NCBI RefSeq assembly: GCF_014705945.2 | Contig: NZ_CP061538.1 | Location: 1-64,000, forward strand | Source: Rothia amarae | Lineage (GTDB): Bacteria > Actinomycetota > Actinomycetes > Actinomycetales > Micrococcaceae | Reading direction: 5' to 3' | Length of the DNA stretch: 64,000 nt | Shown here: piece after piece, positions 63,139-64,000 of the stretch | How the letters are laid out: every line of letters starts with the position of its first letter | How positions within the stretch are numbered: the first letter of the stretch is position 1 | Position numbers and translations under genes: made by a program | Notes under the pieces: model-generated | What the model was told of the DNA's origin: nothing | What the model saw: only the letters and a program-made list of their open reading frames with translations | Databases searched by the model: none

Positions 63139-63904
63139 CAAGGAGCACCCGGTCAATAAACTCGTAGGTTTTCTCTACTACATGTCCGGTGGCAGCGCGG
63201 ACGTCCTCAGGGGAATAAGAGAATGACGCCGCGTGGTCTGCCATGCGGTGCATTTCAAGGTCATTCCATGAGTCGCCAATAGTGAAAACTTCGGGGTGGT
63301 TGTGCGCAAACTGCTGTTCTAGGAGCATCTCTAATCCGGAGCCCTTAGTACTGTTCTTGGGCACAATATCGAGGAAGTCCAGGTTACGGTGACAGTCGAG
63401 TTCGCTCCCGAATTCATCGAGGATCCATTCAAAAATCTCTGCGCGCACGTTAGGGTCGGGTGACCAAATGGGAACACCCACATATTCATGCTGAGGAATA
63501 TACTGCGGATCCAGAGATTCGAAAGCCGGTAGAATATTAGAAACGCCGCCTACCCGATTCACCAGTTCAAAATCTTGGTCAAGAGTTGTGGCAAAAACAG
63601 CCACATTATCCATGGCAGACAGCCGTTCATAGACCTTCTCCACAATGCTCAGTGGGAGCGTTTTCTTTTCTAAAATATTGAAATCTCGATCGCAAATAAC
63701 AGCACCGGTGTAGAGAACAAAGTAATCAAACGCTATGTCGTAAGGTTCAAGCGCTACCTTGGTGGCAAAAATACTCTTGCCCGTATTGCATACGGCAAGA
63801 TGTCCGGCGTCCTGCCACTTGCGGATTGCCCCGATATTCGCCTCTTCAATTTCGCGGTTGAAGACGAGCGTGCCGTCAAGATCGAATGACATGAGCTTCT
63901 GCAT
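63128..63904 (-). CDS. HAD superfamily hydrolase (Cof-like)
   Basis: A 258-residue phosphatase-type protein. Motif I is SFDLDGTLVF with the nucleophile Asp, and motif IV is GDSWNDLEMHRMADHAASF. The middle cap region is of the Cof type used by sugar-phosphate and nucleotide phosphatases. GGAGAGGA precedes the ATG at 63904, so a longer upstream frame is not used. Substrate unknown. Confidence 0.88.
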   Translation of the reverse strand: MQKLMSFDLDGTLVFNREIEEANIGAIRKWQDAGHLAVCNTGKSIFATKVALEPYDIAFDYFVLYTGAVICDRDFNILEKKTLPLSIVEKVYERLSAMDNVAVFATTLDQDFELVNRVGGVSNILPAFESLDPQYIPQHEYVGVPIWSPDPNVRAEIFEWILDEFGSELDCHRNLDFLDIVPKNSTKGSGLEMLLEQQFAHNHPEVFTIGDSWNDLEMHRMADHAASFSYSPEDVRAATGHVVEKTYEFIDRVLLDEQ

Positions 63905-63934
63905 GGGTTCCTCTCCAATTGAAGTGGTTCTCTG

Positions 63935-63997
63935 GAAAGTTTGGTCAATTTTTGGGCGTTTTGACACTCAAAATACTCAAAAATTGACCAAACTTTC
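63935..63997. terminator. 63-bp inverted repeat near the window end
   Basis: Perfect 20-bp arms GAAAGTTTGGTCAATTTTTG (63935-63954) and its complement (63978-63997) with a 23-nt loop. It probably ends a gene that lies beyond base 64000, or marks the upstream edge of the HAD gene. Confidence 0.7.
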
Positions 63998-64000
63998 AGG

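Overview
This window is the replication-origin region of an actinobacterial chromosome of moderate GC content. The gene order pcnA / NUDIX / murJ / pseudokinase / trxB / trxA // parB / parA / rsmG / jag / yidC / yidD / rnpA / rpmH / dnaA / dnaN / recF / dciA / gyrB / gyrA / DUF3566 / tRNA-Ile / DLW-39 / tRNA-Ala is the classic origin synteny of Actinobacteria. The protein character and the accessory genes suggest the Micrococcaceae, most likely a Rothia species. The genus is an inference, not shown directly.

Layout. 0-7.3 kb: the start of an ABC ATPase gene, a pair of 95-bp repeats, pcnA, a NUDIX gene, murJ, a membrane pseudokinase-like protein and the thioredoxin pair. 7.3-9.1 kb: an AT-rich stretch with a broken aldo/keto reductase and a DUF2809 gene. 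9.1-12.3 kb: parB-parA with a dense cluster of parS sites. 12.5-13.7 kb: a frameshifted flavin monooxygenase-like pseudogene. 13.8-28.3 kb: the origin core, with DnaA boxes on both sides of dnaA. 28.4-31.6 kb: tRNA-Ile, DLW-39, then two identical 242-bp tRNA-Ala/5S rRNA/terminator units that flank a phosphate-transporter operon. 32-37 kb: two related secreted proteins (the second carries a distant parS), a Lys/Ala-rich protein, a cyclophilin, a rhomboid protease and a second DnaA-box cluster. 37.4-45.6 kb: a decayed FAD dehydrogenase and a type I restriction-modification operon. 45.7-50 kb: shikimate dehydrogenase, a glutaredoxin-like protein, small CsbD-like stress proteins and an APC permease. 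50-55 kb: an FBP-domain protein, galactokinase, a TetR regulator, and biotin synthase next to a paralogue that lacks the radical-SAM core. 55-64 kb: a lipoprotein serine hydrolase, small membrane proteins, a MarR regulator, a flavin-dependent monooxygenase/reductase pair, Ohr, an LGFP-type secreted protein with an inverted partial copy, and a HAD hydrolase.

How the genes work together. The core encodes initiation (DnaA, oriC, DciA), the sliding clamp (DnaN), gap repair (RecF), supercoiling (GyrAB) and origin segregation (ParAB/parS). Membrane biogenesis genes (YidC, YidD, MurJ) and RNase P/L34 lie alongside. The most unusual element is the biotin locus: a core-less BioB paralogue with a Gly/Cys-rich tail, followed by BioB with its own Cys-containing tail. 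The two are separated by a perfect 25-bp palindrome resembling a BioQ-type operator, and a TetR gene is divergent. Other notable signals are parS sites read in frame as the peptide NVSRET in three different genes, a DnaA-box cluster 17 kb from oriC, and the duplicated tRNA-Ala/5S unit without 16S or 23S.
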